Origin: Serilophus lunatus
Lineage: Eukaryota; Chordata; Aves; Passeriformes; Eurylaimidae
Assembly: GCA_013399895.1 (NCBI GenBank)
Contig: VXBA01005476.1
Span: 762,198-826,197, forward strand
Direction: 5' to 3'
DNA length: 64,000 bases
Numbering within the stretch: the stretch's first letter is position 1; each line of letters opens with the position of its first letter. The position numbers were made by a program, and so were the translations under genes. Of this stretch, positions 23,450 through 37,018 are shown one piece after another. The notes under the pieces are model-generated. The model saw only the letters and a list, made by a program, of their open reading frames with translations. It was not told where the DNA came from and searched no databases.

Positions 23450-26400
23450 TATTTGAAAGACATGCAAAATTTCTGGATTTCTGGAGTCGGTGGTGATCCA
23501 ACAATGTAATAAAGCTCTCCCCTCTCTGACCTCTCCCCCAAAATCATTCCTGAAGTTTTATTCATCATTTCACACATCACTAAGTAAATATCCCCCTTCC
23601 CATCACTAGCCTGATGGAGACTTAGTACATTACTATGTAAAGCAGAACGATCATTATATGAAATGCAATACACAGGCAATTTCAGTATCCTTGAGGAATC
23701 TCTGCCAGGAGCATGGAAAGCAGTTCAATTTCAAGAGTAATGAGATTAATTTGCGAGTCACTTCTATTGAACCTTTTGTGATTTTGCTTTTCTCTCCAAG
23801 AGTTACAAGTCCTGACTAATAAACAGTGTTATTACATATGAGAACATTTCCATGTCTCAGTGTACAGTATGGCTAGAGAGGGCAGATTTCAGCTTGATTT
23901 TTGTAATATTTTCCAATTAGATGGCCAGATATTAGCGTTCAAAATTCCTGTTTGGCAGAGGTTTGCAATCATGGCTCTTAGCAACTGAAGTAACATTAAA
24001 CTGATAAATGATTCTCTAAAAAAAAAGAATCAAGAACTTCAGCAGAGTGATTAATTTTTGATGCCCTTTTAGGAAAGATTTACTGGATGTGATGAGCATT
24101 TGCTATCTGCCAAGTGCAGTTCTTCATCACCTGAGTACATAAGCTTTGAGAAACTCTTTTCTGATGAAGTGCAGAGTAGATCAATTTACCCTTCCCAGCT
24201 GATAAGGAAAGATTTACCCCTTTTCTAAAGCTTTTCCTTTTACTCTGGCTGCAGTCCTGGGGAGTCCTGATCAGCCTGGGACAAGGCAAAGCTGTCACTC
24301 GAGGCACAGGCCAGCCATCAGGCACTGGGACATGGTCTCCTGATGTCCCAGCCCTGATGTTATGGACTAACTCTCTCCAGCACCTATTTCTACCATGGTG
24401 TACTACTTCTCTTCATGCACAAGAAACTAAACTTATAAACAAAGCCAAACCCTGTTTTACCATTCCTTCTCTGTCCTTTTCTCCTTAGTTTAATTCAAAC
24501 CAGAGATTTAATCCAGCAGGTGGGATGTTGAAAGCAAGCCTATTAATTTCTTGATGATGAAAAGGAGCCTTCTCCCTCCACTCTAGAGGGACAGGCAGCA
24601 TGTCCTGCCTCTTAGAAGTTGGTCCTCCATGTAGGCTTTCATGTCAGGTAATGCTGAGACAGACCTATGAGTGGTGCAGGCAGTAGAAATAAGGTCTGGG
24701 GTGGATCTTGTGCACATTGAAGTGATACTGTGCTATGATCCCAAGCCCACTCTGGGAGCCTGCCTTTGCATACCCAGAGAAAGAGATCAGTGCTCAGGTC
24801 GAGGCAAGGCTACAGCACTTTTTCTTGACAGAGCTCCTCAGCCATTTCCATGTCTTTCTTCTGGACTATCCTGACATGTGCCACTGCCCCAGTGTGATTG
24901 CCAACTCCTTCACAGTGAATTAGCTAGTAAGAACCTACTTGTTTTGCACTCTGCAGTTCCCTTTTCCTTTCCACTGATTGCAGGACATTACAGTCAATCC
25001 TTCTGACACGTGCACTTCATCAGTTTGTCACAGGAAGATGGGTCAATGGGTGAGTTCCTAATAAACAGTAAACTGGAAATTGGAGTTGCTCTGCTGAGCA
25101 CAGTTCTGGTGTCCTGGCTTCCACTACAGCCAGAGGAAAGTAAGAGAGTAACTATGAGTTGTATCTCTTCTGCATCTCTGTTAGTGTGAATCTAGTTCAT
25201 GCATCATAACAGAAAGGCTTTCAAAAAATTAATTTATTGTTCTGCAAATCCTCCTTTTCCATAGTGATGTACTATTTCTTTTGGAATTATATTTGGCTGT
25301 TGTTCTCAATAATTTCCAACAGCCTTGTATTTCATGGAGCATTTATATATTCACTGTAAAATCCTTTGATGGGCTTTAAAGGTTGCATTAAAGGATTTGA
25401 CACCCATGAACTACCTGGCATATGGCTGACAGCGCCTTCTAGCTTCACTGCCTTCTGTTGCTGCTATCAAGAAAAATCTTGCCCAGAGAATATTTCCAAT
25501 TTACCTTGATGTTAGTAGTCATTATCAAAGTATCTTCAGGATCTTCATCTCTGATAAAGACTAAAACAACTCCAGGCTGGCCTTCATCAAATCAACAAAT
25601 CTATTCCCATGAGATTCAACAGTCCTCAGGTGTGCTCCAACCTTTTTACCTGAAGCTAAAGGTGCTACAGATAGAAGCAGACACCTTCAGGTTAGTTTTC
25701 CCATCTCTGGGTGAACTAGTCCATCCTTAGGGTAAGTGGGCTACCTGTTCTCCTGGACAATGTAGAGCTGAACTTTACGACATATTCTCCACTTCCCATT
25801 TTAACAGGGTTTGTAACAGGACATATCCCATAGACCAGTCAACAGGTCATTTGCTCCTGGGAGTCTCCTCTTGCCTCTCATGACAGTCCTCTGTGCGCTC
25901 TCCCTGCTATGAACGATGTCTTACATTTTACAATGTCTGTACAGAATAATTGATTTCCATGGAGTCTCTGCAGCCCAAACCAGCTTTGGGGTTTGAAAAC
26001 AGTCTTTTTTGCATTATTTGCCCAACAGTCTGCAAAATGGCAGACTATGGGTCATAAAAGAGGTACAGGAAGTTTAGTTGAACCATTGATTTTAGCAGAG
26101 TGGATTGGTTTCAGTGGAACATTCCTACTGCTCTGTTGATTTTCAGAAAATTACTTAACAATATTTCCTAGACTTCTTGTGAGTGCCAAGAAAACAGCTG
26201 TTTTGTCACGGGGCACATAAGAGTTTGTGGTTCCCTTTCACTTCTAATGTCACCACCAGTGACATCTGTATATACCATTGTGTTTCCCTTGCTCCATGAT
26301 GTCCTCCACCTCTTCAAGCAGGCAGGAGCTCTGCCACTACTAGGTGTGATGCTGGAACTTACCTTCCTTCAAGGAAGATTTCCAAGAAAGTAATTCTAGA

Positions 26401-28821
26401 TTTAGACCTTAAGAGGCAACTTGAAAACAGCTTTCCCTGCAGATGAAAACTTAGGGCAGAGTGTCTCTTATATAGCTGCTTGGACAATTCTCCATCTTGG
26501 CATTAACGGTGATGGGTAATTTAGATTCTGTAGCAACCTGAGATAGAGGGATTTACAGAGTTATCAGTCTAACCACTTACAGGTGTCTTTGCTTTAACTG
26601 AATTTAGTGCTGCAGAAAAAAATGAGCTTGATGAAGTAAAGCCCTTCTCCACCTGCCATGAGAATAAAGGTCCAGCTGAGGCAGGACCAGCACACTTTGC
26701 CTTCGTTGCCAGTGCAGGCAGTATCCACAGGTGGGATGCTGTCTGGACATGCTGTCACAGCCTGTGCAGAGCAGGAGGGAGGTTTGCTCCCTTGTGGTGC
26801 TCATTCCAGGGCTTGAGCTGAATGGCAAAGTCTTGTGAAGCAGACCAAAGGTAGTTTATAGACCATCTGACAAGCCTATATGTGAAGTATATTTGTATGC
26901 TTTACCTAATCAACTCAAGAAGCAGGGCAGCATGATAATATGAACTGATGCATGGATGCATGGACTGATGTCCATTCATCTCATTCCTCTAGCTCCACAA
27001 ACTGCTGGTCACTTTTAGCCTGATTTCAATTATCTCAAAGCTAATGGTGACTTCCTACAATTTTGGAAAAAGAATAGATGGCAAGTAGAAAAGAAAGAAC
27101 TGTCGATGCTCGCCCGAGGAGGAGGACACAACAAATACAACAACATTAGGACAATATAAGTCTGAGACTGTCAGATTGAGACCTCAAGTGGGAAAGGACC
27201 ATCTCCCTAAGCAGAATCAACTTCTCAGCTTTACCCAGTACATCAGAAATGCCGTTCTCCTGCTGCCTCACTCAAAGCCTGGCCACCCTCTTGTTTTACT
27301 CCCTGTGTTGGCAGGAGATTTGTGAGTACATCACCATGTGCCATTTCAAGCTTCATTTGAATAAGCGTCCCATATAACAGACTTTTATAGCTCTCTTCTG
27401 TGAATTCGAAATTAACGGCAACAATTAAAATGTTCCAAAGTTTTATGTAAATAACTAATTGGCATTTGAGAAGGAATAGTAAATTCACAGATGGTCGTTC
27501 TCCACTCAGGACCCACTCTGCCCCAGTGTTGGGCCCCTGGTGCAACACCCTGCCCGGCAAGAGTGGACTGCCCAGATTTCACCCCAAGGATAACCCAGCA
27601 CCATCCACCCTGCCTACAGGCAATGGGAACTCTTCATTTGGTAGGATTAGGCCCATTCTTTCTGTCCCTGACACCAGGGCTTGCAAGAATAAGAAGATCA
27701 TGGGAGTGTGGATGAGAACATCAAGGAGAAAGAGGTTTGTGCACAGGAGATAAGGTAGATGTCTGAGCTATAGTTTTCAGTGTTTGCACTGGTGTTGCTC
27801 TAAAGATATTCCTCTAGAAAGCTTTCCTCATGGATACCTTTTAGGAGTGGAAGCTACTACACTTAACAACATAGCTGAACCTCAGCACTCCTGGATTCCA
27901 ATCCCAGCACTCCCACCAAGACTCTGGAAGACTCAGTCCTGGCACACAAACCACATGCCCAAGCATCACAAGCATCTCTCATAGGATTAGAGCTCATTTA
28001 TATCTGTAGCACACTGGAGAGACTTGGAAGAGGTGGCACAGGAGTAATGCCTTGTAGGAATAGGGAGATTTTAAAAAAATAGATCCACATCTAATGCTGA
28101 TTGCCATCCAGGTGAAAGTGAGAAGAATGTCCCTTGTCTGACATTCAGACTCTCATATGTACCAAAAGCCTTATGTTTATACTGCCCATCTAAGTGCTGT
28201 TTCAGCATAAAAATGACCCCTGCAAATACAAGGAAAGAATTGGCCACTTAGAAGTTGTTTGCTTTAGAAGAGGGAGACTGTCACGAAAGCAAATGGGGAG
28301 ACAGGTCATTTTCCCTTCCTACTGAATAGGTCCTACACAATTACCCTCACCTGTTTTAAGGGCAGTTCTGAGTGTTTGCAATTTTTGCTTCCAGAACTGC
28401 AAAGACCTGTGTGAGATGGAGGGGTTATAAAATCCTGCTTCGGGATAAGGTAAGGTTTCCCAGTGAATTTGAGCAGGTTTCTAGGGAGGGGAGATGAGCT
28501 TGGGAAGATTCATATTGTTAGGACAATGCTGTATGGCCAGAAGGAAATTGAGGGAGCAGAAGCAAGAGTCGGTGGAGAAATCAGTGTGAGTTAAAAGAAA
28601 GATGTATGCAGAGCCTGGCTGTTTGTGTTGAAATTATAAACAGGAGTATGTTGTTCAGATATATTACTGGTGAACGTGTAAAAGTGGGAGATTAAGTAAA
28701 ACGGTAAAGCTGTTGAGGGGGAGAAGAGGCTATGCTAAGCATTCCCTGTCTGCCCTGGAAGCAACCCCCATATCTCTCTCTGTTTATATGTGCAGCAAAA
28801 TCCCACAGAGCAAGGAGGAAG

Positions 28822-28885
28822 ATGAAAGCTCTCCATCTGGTCTTGCAGACATTGTTTCTCATCCCAGCACAAGGCTGGAGAGGAG
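28822..28885 (+). CDS. TMEM207: Candidate TMEM207 exon 1 (signal peptide)
   Basis: An ATG with A at -3 opens MKALHLVLQTLFLIPAQGWR, a good signal peptide in form: a basic start, a hydrophobic core and small residues before a possible cleavage near AQG. The frame then ends in phase 1 at a strong donor, GAG|GTGAGC. It joins in frame to exon 2 if the second of two tandem acceptors is used (ending at 36987), giving a 143-residue protein against 146 in human. The intron would be 8.1 kb. Signal sequences diverge too fast to confirm this by eye. A nearer but poorly hydrophobic alternative ends at 36765. Confidence 0.4.
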
Positions 28886-31800
28886 GTGAGCTGAGCTGAG
28901 TGGCTGGAGGGCAGCCTGGCTGTGCTACAGGGCTGGAGGGGTGGCTGATGTGCAGGGGAGGGAAATACATAGAAGCCCCATTGTCTCATCTCTACCCTGA
29001 TCCCATCTATGCTGCTGCAGCAGGCTTGGGGAGCACAAGGCAGGTGGGTACAGCATCTCACCCCAAGCATAGGCTCACTGTCTTCCCAGGGAAGCATTTC
29101 ACTTTTTTATCTGTCACAAGAGGAAAGCTGGAGAGCAGCCTGATGATGCCATGTTTCTTGACTCCATCAGCCCTTGTTAATTCTGGACATACAGGTGTGC
29201 AGCTGAAGCCTGTTCTGAAGACTGCCTGCAAGAAATAAGGGTCTGAAATCAATGCCCTTCTCTGCACGGAGCCTGGATGGGCTGGGGGTGCCTGGCAGGG
29301 GACAGGTTGCACCTGAGGCCCTCAACAATTCAAAGTAAACCCAGAAAAGACAACTGGCAAGAATTCAAGATTTGAGGTAGGGTGGTAAGCAGTCAACTAG
29401 GGTAAGAGTCAATAGGTATTTGGATAGTCTGAGGAAGCCTTAGGCTGAAATATTAGCAGATGTCTTCACTTAAGGTTACAGAATATGAAGCCTTTGGTGC
29501 CTGGAGTCTGGGTGTTGCAGGAAGCACCAGAAAACACGTACACATCCCTGTGCCCATGTGCTCCCTCTCACAGAGCTAACCCTTGGACCATGAAGCTTCT
29601 TTGTGACGTAGTATGTGTGCCAGCTGATATAGCTACTGGCAGAGTGATGTATTTCAGCACTCGTTGCTAAATGGTTGTGCCTGGAAAATTGACTAGAAAA
29701 TGTGTTTCAGGATATGCCAGATAGTCTAATGCTAATTTCTTAGCCAAAACCTCCCATGTGGTGTCCAGTGTGATATCAGTAACTCAAAGGCAGGGGAAAA
29801 CAAAGACTCTACCTGCTTTCAAGCGATTTATTCTCCTTTTGTCTTTTTACATCTAGCAGCTAAGTAAATTACAGGGATTAAAATACTAAAGGCTTTTAAT
29901 TTTTTAGCTGTAATTTCTTAGCTCCTGGCAACACAGTAATAAAAAAAGAGAAATTATGAAAAGTATTAAAAGTGAACTATAATTTTAATGATTAAAACAC
30001 ACATACAATTTTAACTGATTAAATATACGTACACCTGTTTGAGCACAAAGAAACAGCAGCAGACTTCAGAGTTCAAGTAGTCATAATCAGCTTCAATTTC
30101 ACATTAGAAAACCAAAAGAGAAAAATTTTTGCTGGCAATTACTTTGTATATTTGATATACTTCATCTTTGTCCGTATAGAAGCTGCTTTTAATTTTATCA
30201 GCTTTATCCTTAATTCTGCTTTTCTATTCCTCAAGACTCAAGGGTTATCCAGCCCTTTGAACTGATTTCTGACATGCTCTTTGGAGGTACAATGGTTTCT
30301 GGAGAGATTGTGAGATGAAAAGTCTCCTAAACTCTTTTTCCAGGTGGGCTGTAATAACACAGAAATCCACGGGTATTTGAGAAGTCATTGACAGACCTGG
30401 GAATTATCTCATGTCCTAATATCCAAGACAGAAATAACTACCATTTATTTCTCAGATGCAGTAGATCTGAAAATATAATTCTGAGTTCTGAATTTTCTTA
30501 TAAAACCAAACAACTGCTAGGCTTAATGCAAATCCTGTTATTTTGGCACTTTTTTTTTAGGATTTAAGTTTTAAAATAACCCTCAATGTAGAGAGGGGAA
30601 AAAACAACACTTCTCTAAATTCCTTCAGCATCCCCCTGCCCCACCACAACACAGGTCTCAGTAAAACACCACACAGATTTCTGTATTTAATGTTGAGAGC
30701 AGAATCATTACCAAAGTCATCCTCGTACACAAGATGCTTGCTGGAAATGTACACTTCTCAAAGTTGCTGTGAATTCCAGAGCAAGAAAGCTCCTGACTGT
30801 ATCCTTTCATATAAACTTAGTATTTCAGTTGTCACAGTATTTATTTCAAGTGTTCATTATAGTGTTGTAACAGCAGTATTTGAACAATTCACAGCAATTT
30901 CTCACAACACATCAGTGGACTTTACACTTTTGATAGTTTTAAAGTTTTGACTTGCCATGAATGTATGAACACTTACGTATTTAAGACAGTTTTCTATAGT
31001 TCTCAGTCGGAGATACACTTGCATATACAGGAGAAAATTCTTTTACAAATGACTAACCTAAAGGAGATTCCTTATCCTTTGGCTTTTTGCCAGACAAAAC
31101 GCTTCACTGGCATCATTCACTGCTGGATTTTCCCTACTGGTACACCAAGACAAACAAAAGGCTCTCTGGACAATCCAAAATGATGAGGTGTAGCTGCAGT
31201 TGCCTCATATCCGAGGAGTGACCTCTGAAGCCTCGCTTCTGCGAAGGATTCAGCAGAACAATGTTATCCTTGTTTGCATTCATTTAAATCAGTGCCCAAG
31301 TCTTTCCTTCCCCCTGTGCAGCACGTCCCCCGCACAGGCTCACAAAGGGCTGTATTCATCAGCGAGCAGCAACCAGTTTTAATGCTCACGGTAGAGCCCG
31401 TGCCAGCTCTACCAGGGCTTGTTTTAGTGTTCATCCTTCCTGACTTACTCAAGCCCAGGACCACGTTGGCTGATTTCTGTGCATGTGGATGGGTTTGAGG
31501 GTTTAAGGACAGATTGAGGTGGGTCCATAGGGCAGGAAAGGGCTCACTGGGTCAGCAAGTCCTGTTGAAGTAGTTACATCTTCTGTGGGAGCTCAATGGC
31601 TTGCATCCCAGGAGCCATTTGGTTTCATGCCCACACTCTTCCCACGGACAAGCTGCTGCTCAACCTCACTGCTCCGGATGGGGTGAACCTTTTTTGCATT
31701 TCCAGCCTCAATTTATTCATGGCCAGCTTGCTCCCATTTGTTCCTGTGCCAGCATTGGCCATTAGTTTAAATAGCTCTCCCCAGTGCTAGATTTAGTCAT

Positions 31801-34800
31801 CTCAGTGTGTGTGCATAGGAAGCCAGGAGCTCCTTGCGGCTTTCATTTAGTGAGGATGAGACCAAAACTGCATTAGTTCTCCTGTTGAAGAGAAGCAATG
31901 CTCAACCTTCAGTCCTACCTGTCATCCTGCTTTTCTTTTGGGCTGAACTGAATTTACATACCCTGAGTCTTCCCAGGCCAGGCCAGGAGGAATGAAGGCA
32001 GCCGGGCTGAGCCTAGATGCCAAGGATGTGGCTCAGACGACCACAGCAGTGAAGTCAAGTACGGAGAGGAGAGACCCCAGTGGCCTCGAAATGGAGGAAG
32101 AATTGATTGTGGTGGTGATGCGAAAATACTACAGCATAAAAAAGCCAACATGTGCTTAGTTAACTCTTGGCAGTTGACCTTAATGTTGAGAGCAGGGCTG
32201 CCCTGCTGTTCCTTGTCTCCCTTCCATATCACCTCTGTGCATGTTCTCCATACTGTTTGTCTTTTTCTGTGCCTGTCCCACCTCTCCTTCTGCTATTCTT
32301 GTGTTCTTTCTGAAAAAGACTTTCACAGTGTCATTCTGGACTGTACTGAGAGGCTGGTCAGAGCTTATCAAAGTGATTGTATTCCCCAAAGTCATCCCCA
32401 GCAGCCATCAAATGCTCTAAAGGCAGCTAAGGAAGAGATTTAAACAGGTTTAAACTGCTAGCTATGCTTACAGTCTTCCAGGGACTCTGTGTGGGCTCCT
32501 GTTTGCCAGTAAACTGTCTCCCACTCTCACCAAAATCCAGAGGTCCCATAGGGTGTTCCCTGAAACTTTGGCTCAATCTAAAAGCATGTCTGAAATGCAT
32601 GACTCTCAAGCAAACAAAGGCCATCACTTCTAGTGCACATCAATACAGAGGGGTGTTCAGTCCCTCTTATTCAGACCCCTCATCCAAACTTGACTCTGTC
32701 AGACTTGACAAGGTGAATCAGCTTCTCCCAAATTCCTCCTGTCTCCCATTCTTGCATGAAGCCCGGCAAAAGCCTGCCCCCAGTGGAGGTGGTTTCTGTG
32801 GCAACACCCTTTGTATAATCCTAGAACTGCACGTCTTCCTCTTAGTGAAAGGACTGAGCACATTAAGCAAAAAGATAATGGTCAGTCATAAATTGCTGCG
32901 TGTTGTGGTATGTTGCTGCCTGGGAGATGCATTTGTCACCTAGCAACGACATAAGGTGATGAGGAAATAACAGAATGTTAATCTAGTGGCCGTAAGTTAC
33001 AATCTATCAGGGAGCAGCCTCTCAAGTCCACAGATAAGGTGAATATAAAGAGTTACCAAACTTTTCATCCAGTAAGTAGAGGAGGAGGGAGCAGGGGTTA
33101 TCTTCAGGTATGTGTGCATATCTCTCCTCATGGGGGATGAAAAAAAGCCCAGAAAAATCCCTCAGGCTGGAGCTAGCCCTCAAACGCAGAGCTACCCAGA
33201 AGATGGATGTCTGTTTTGCAAAACCCCAAAGGCAGCGATGCTGCAGCAGGAAGGGAGGGGAGGAGGGATCACAGCCTCCTATGAGGTTCAGTGCACAGCT
33301 CCTGAGGGTTTGTGGTGTCCAGTCCTGACTGCCTTAGAGCAAGTGCTAGGGCTCTTTGTGACATTCATGCCTTCAAGCTGCTCAGCAGACTATGGACAGG
33401 GAGTTTTCCTGCTGAAGCAGCAGCTCCTTTCAATATCAGGATCATGCCTGAAGCAAAAGACAAGGCTCTTCACAGACCCCCTTTAAGCCAACTCTCTCCT
33501 CTTGACATCATTACAGAGAATGCAGGGACAGGCTTCACAAATTGCCATCATCAGTTGAAACCTCTATATGGGACCAATCAGCAGAAAACATCAAAGTTTG
33601 ACTCGAGGCCAGGAAGCTGAGCAGTGGCAGAATTCTTTCCCTTTTCTTCTAGAAATAGATCCAGAACAGATGCTATGGTTATTTTTCAGTACCAGGAACT
33701 CATTCAGGTACCTGCCCCCCCAAAATACTGAGGGTGATCCATTTGGTGTCTCTAAATTGGAAGTGCCCTGGATGCTGGTGTTAGGGAATTAATTGTGAGA
33801 GGAAGAAATATGAAATTAGTTCAATGATGGATGATCTCTTTGAAGCCTGAAATTGTAAGAGTCACAGAGTTCCTAGCAAAGCTGTGCACATTTTTATACT
33901 ACAGGAGCTTTTTCTTTTAAGAAAACAGCTAAGAAATTGGTTTGGCAATTTACTGTTGAACAACACTGAAAAGGATTTGTCTGAAGCAGGACAGTGCGTT
34001 CAGACACAGCACATGCACTTAGCACAGTCACGAGAGATCCTTTCTCAGAGGGCATCGTTTCGTTGGCTCACCTTTCATTAGTACTGAGCTGAAAGTAAAC
34101 ATTTGAGAACACTAGGGCTGGGCCTGGGTTTATGCAAAACTTGAACATTAAATAACGAACCTGGATGGAGTATGTATCACAATTGGTTAGACTTCTTGAC
34201 CTTTTAGCTGAAGCAAAGCCACAGAGGTACATCTCAAGAGCAGCTCAGCTTTGTCAATCATTACGGAAGAAAAGGCATCACAACATAATGCTTTACTCTG
34301 GAGTTAAAGCATATTCATTCACTAAACATATTCATGGCAACACCCTTTGTGTTAAATCTGGAAGAACTCTAGTTAATGGTGCATTTCAGCCACGGGCTGT
34401 AAACTTCAGTGACAACCTATTACTGACTGGGGAACAAACCAGGATTGTCCATTCTGAAGGGATCAGAGCTAGGGTGCAAACCATCTTCTACCCCTGTTTA
34501 ACCACATCACCCGCATTTATTTCTAGGAATCAAATCAGTCCTTATGAAAAGATCAAAGTACAATGAAATTTTGTGTCCCTTATGAGACCCATGGGGATCG
34601 TGTGTTTTTAGGTCGGCATTTTCCAAGCAAACCAACCTGGCAGCTGTGGTAACAGCACTAAAGGTGCTGGTGGTGATTGCCTCAGGCTGGGAAGGGTTTC
34701 CCTTCATCCTTGGTGCATGTTTGAGGTGGTAGGCACAGTGCATAGGACATGGTTGGAGGGAGCTCTGCTTCTTCTGTAATGCCAGTATTCCAGGTGAAGG

Positions 34801-36980
34801 CAGCATGTAATGAAAGCTTGGCCTCACGGTACAGACTCCAGCGACTTTATTTGTAGCAGATCCTGTTAAATGTAGCCATGGGTTAATATGGAACTAAGCT
34901 TCAGCAGCAGGAATTTGTGAACAGCTATGAAAATACTGAAACAACTGCAAGGTGCTGACCTTAAACTAGTGTTCCTTTAACTTCTAGTAGCTGTTTGTGT
35001 CCATGCAAACCCAAATTCACTCCCAGGGTAGCGGTAATTTCTGAACAGCTATGAAAGTCATTGACTGAAGGCACAGTGTGCAGAGAAGTTTTAAAAGCAC
35101 CAAATTACAGAGAGTAAAACACTGCTGCAAACGAAGGTCTTCCAAAGTTTCTGACACCAGTAATGCGGAGACCTGGAGCTTTGTGTTTCACTTCATGGAT
35201 CACAGGAACTGGAGTTCTGTGTTTAACCTTCTTCCAGGTAACCAAATCCTTCACTGGGACCAGGATGACTTTAGGGATTTTGTGTGGGGAAGATTTCAAC
35301 TTCAGTTCTTTTTACTTTTTTTGTGAAGGGTTTTTTTGAGGACCTGAAGAATTTGGGGAATAATTAATGCTTGCAACAATTCCAATTAATTCAGAGAAAA
35401 CATGATTGCCCTAATCCTTTATTCTGTCTACAGCTATTGAAATGGAAGAGCTTGGGGCTTCAGCAGCATGGGTGGGTGTTTGGCTGCTCTGACAGAATAC
35501 TGCTTCAGAGACATCCACTATGCTGTAGTTTAACTATGCTAAGGTGGCTCTGCTGAGGTATTTTGAAGGACAATAAAAGAGAGTCCAGAGGGTGTCATTC
35601 AGCCATGGAGAATACTCAGGGTACATGTAATCACAGCAATCAGCTATCTGCTTTTGACCTGTTATTTTAATAATCAGGTGAAGTGCAAAAAAAAAGGAAT
35701 TAAAATATTCCACACCAGGGTGCATGTAGGACATGTCGGGAAGAGTTGAAGCTTCTGTCTTTTTCTCTATGCCTCATTTGTGTTTCAGCCACTCCTGAAA
35801 TATCATAGATAGCGCTTTTTATAAAAGACTTTCTATACCTAAAGATCTCTGGTGAAACTAGGGATAGAAAAGCACTGTGTGCACAGGATTGGACATGTTA
35901 TAGAGATTTGTGGGGGAATTTCTTGCTGTTTACAGTGGCAGAAGCTTTGTGTAACAAAATCCTTATGAGGAAGTCCTGTTAATTAGAAATATGAGTTCTC
36001 TCAATTGTACATACTGGATTCAAATTTATAATTCAGAACTGAGCTTTTCTGCTGGACTCAAAGAAATACAGAAATCTCTACATGTTTTAGATCTACACAG
36101 AGGGAAATACAAAGTAATAATTTACAAATTACATTCTATTATTTTTTAAAATAAATAAATCTAAATTCTTCTACCTTGGTCATTCTGCTTCCTAGTGTTA
36201 TTGCAATTCTAAAACTGATCTGAATTTTTTGGTGGCAATGTTGGGCAACTGTTTTAACATCTAACACAAGTCAGCCAAAAACTCTATTGAATTTCATTCA
36301 ATTATACTGATGAACCACTCTGGTTACTTTTTGCCCAGATAGTCTGAAACTGAGGCTAAGATCAACATGGCTTGCAAAAATAAGCTTGCTTGAGTGGAGA
36401 GTGGAAACTACACCTGAAAAACAAGTTTTAGGTTCACATATTTGCAATACCTGAAACCTGACTCTGGGAATGATGCACCACTGCTATCTGAAACCAGGAA
36501 AATGCTGAGTATAGCACACATCTGGTCAAAAGAGCTCCAACTTACAGCTGCATTCACAATTAACTACTGGAAAATGAATTTGGTCATGAGACATTTTCAG
36601 CAGGCACTTTTGAATAGCCCAGTTCTGTAAACAGATCTCTGATTGTGGCTGGTGTTTCCTGCTATTGTGTTTACATCATCCTTCACATCAAAAGGAATGC
36701 TTTCTCCTTGGCCTAACTTTCATCTGCAAATTATTGAATTTATTGAGCTCTTGGTGAGGTTATCTGCTGGTTTTGAGACGACCTGGCTCACAGCAGAGAC
36801 CCACAGTGGCGAGAGCTCAGCCCTAGGTCCCAAGGGAGAGGTCTGGTTTTCAACCCTGCAGGACCAGCACCTGTGTGGTTCTTCCTCTCTAACTTCTCAC
36901 TCTAAGAACAGTAATTACGCTGGTAAATTGTAAAAAAACAATACATATCTGCCCTCTCTGAGTTACGTGTGTGTTTTCAG
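28886..36980 (+). other. Presumed TMEM207 intron 1
   Basis: If the signal-peptide exon at 28822 is right, this is an 8.1-kb intron. It has a very AT-rich block near 29.82-30.13 kb and several 130-160 codon frames without recognisable homology. No repeat family was recognised. Confidence 0.4.
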
Positions 36981-37018
36981 TTGGCAGACTCTGAGTCCGA
37001 CTGTGAGCTTGGCGAGAG
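36981..37018 (+). CDS. TMEM207: TMEM207 exon 2 (ectodomain microexon)
   Basis: A 38-nt exon between GTGTGTGTTTTCAG and GTGAGT. It encodes LADSESDCELGE and leaves in phase 2. The DCELGE matches the human PCEEDE position. A second AG seven bases in (exon from 36988) is an alternative acceptor and would change the incoming phase from 0 to 1. This exon was missed by open-frame length alone but fits by phase, spacing and motif. Confidence 0.72.

Larger units (their letters stand above)
11701..28821. other. Intergenic stretch between CpG island and TMEM207
   Basis: No recognised exon. Contains one CR1 fragment and poly-T runs near 17.8 and 22.5 kb. The long frames at 14708-15190 and 23113-23679 (minus) have no recognisable motif. 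Regulatory elements for either flanking gene could lie here but cannot be told apart by eye. Confidence 0.6.

Noticed and set aside
26936..26970. GATGCATG direct repeats.
   Set aside because: Only two to three short units, too little for a meaningful repeat or element.
32464..32943. 159-codon plus-strand frame, with an early GTAAAC that could make a phase-0 TMEM207 first exon.
   Set aside because: The donor is weak and the 15-residue leader too short. The 28822 exon fits better.
34165..34566. 133-codon plus-strand frame beginning MEYVSQLVRLLDLLAEAK.
   Set aside because: Looks protein-like at first, but has no recognised domain, no splice signals in frame and no repeat signature.
36697..36765. 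Alternative TMEM207 first exon beginning MLSPWPNFHLQIIEF before GTGAGG.
   Set aside because: Phase fits the first acceptor, but the peptide contains two Glu in the core and is a poor signal sequence. Kept only as an alternative.
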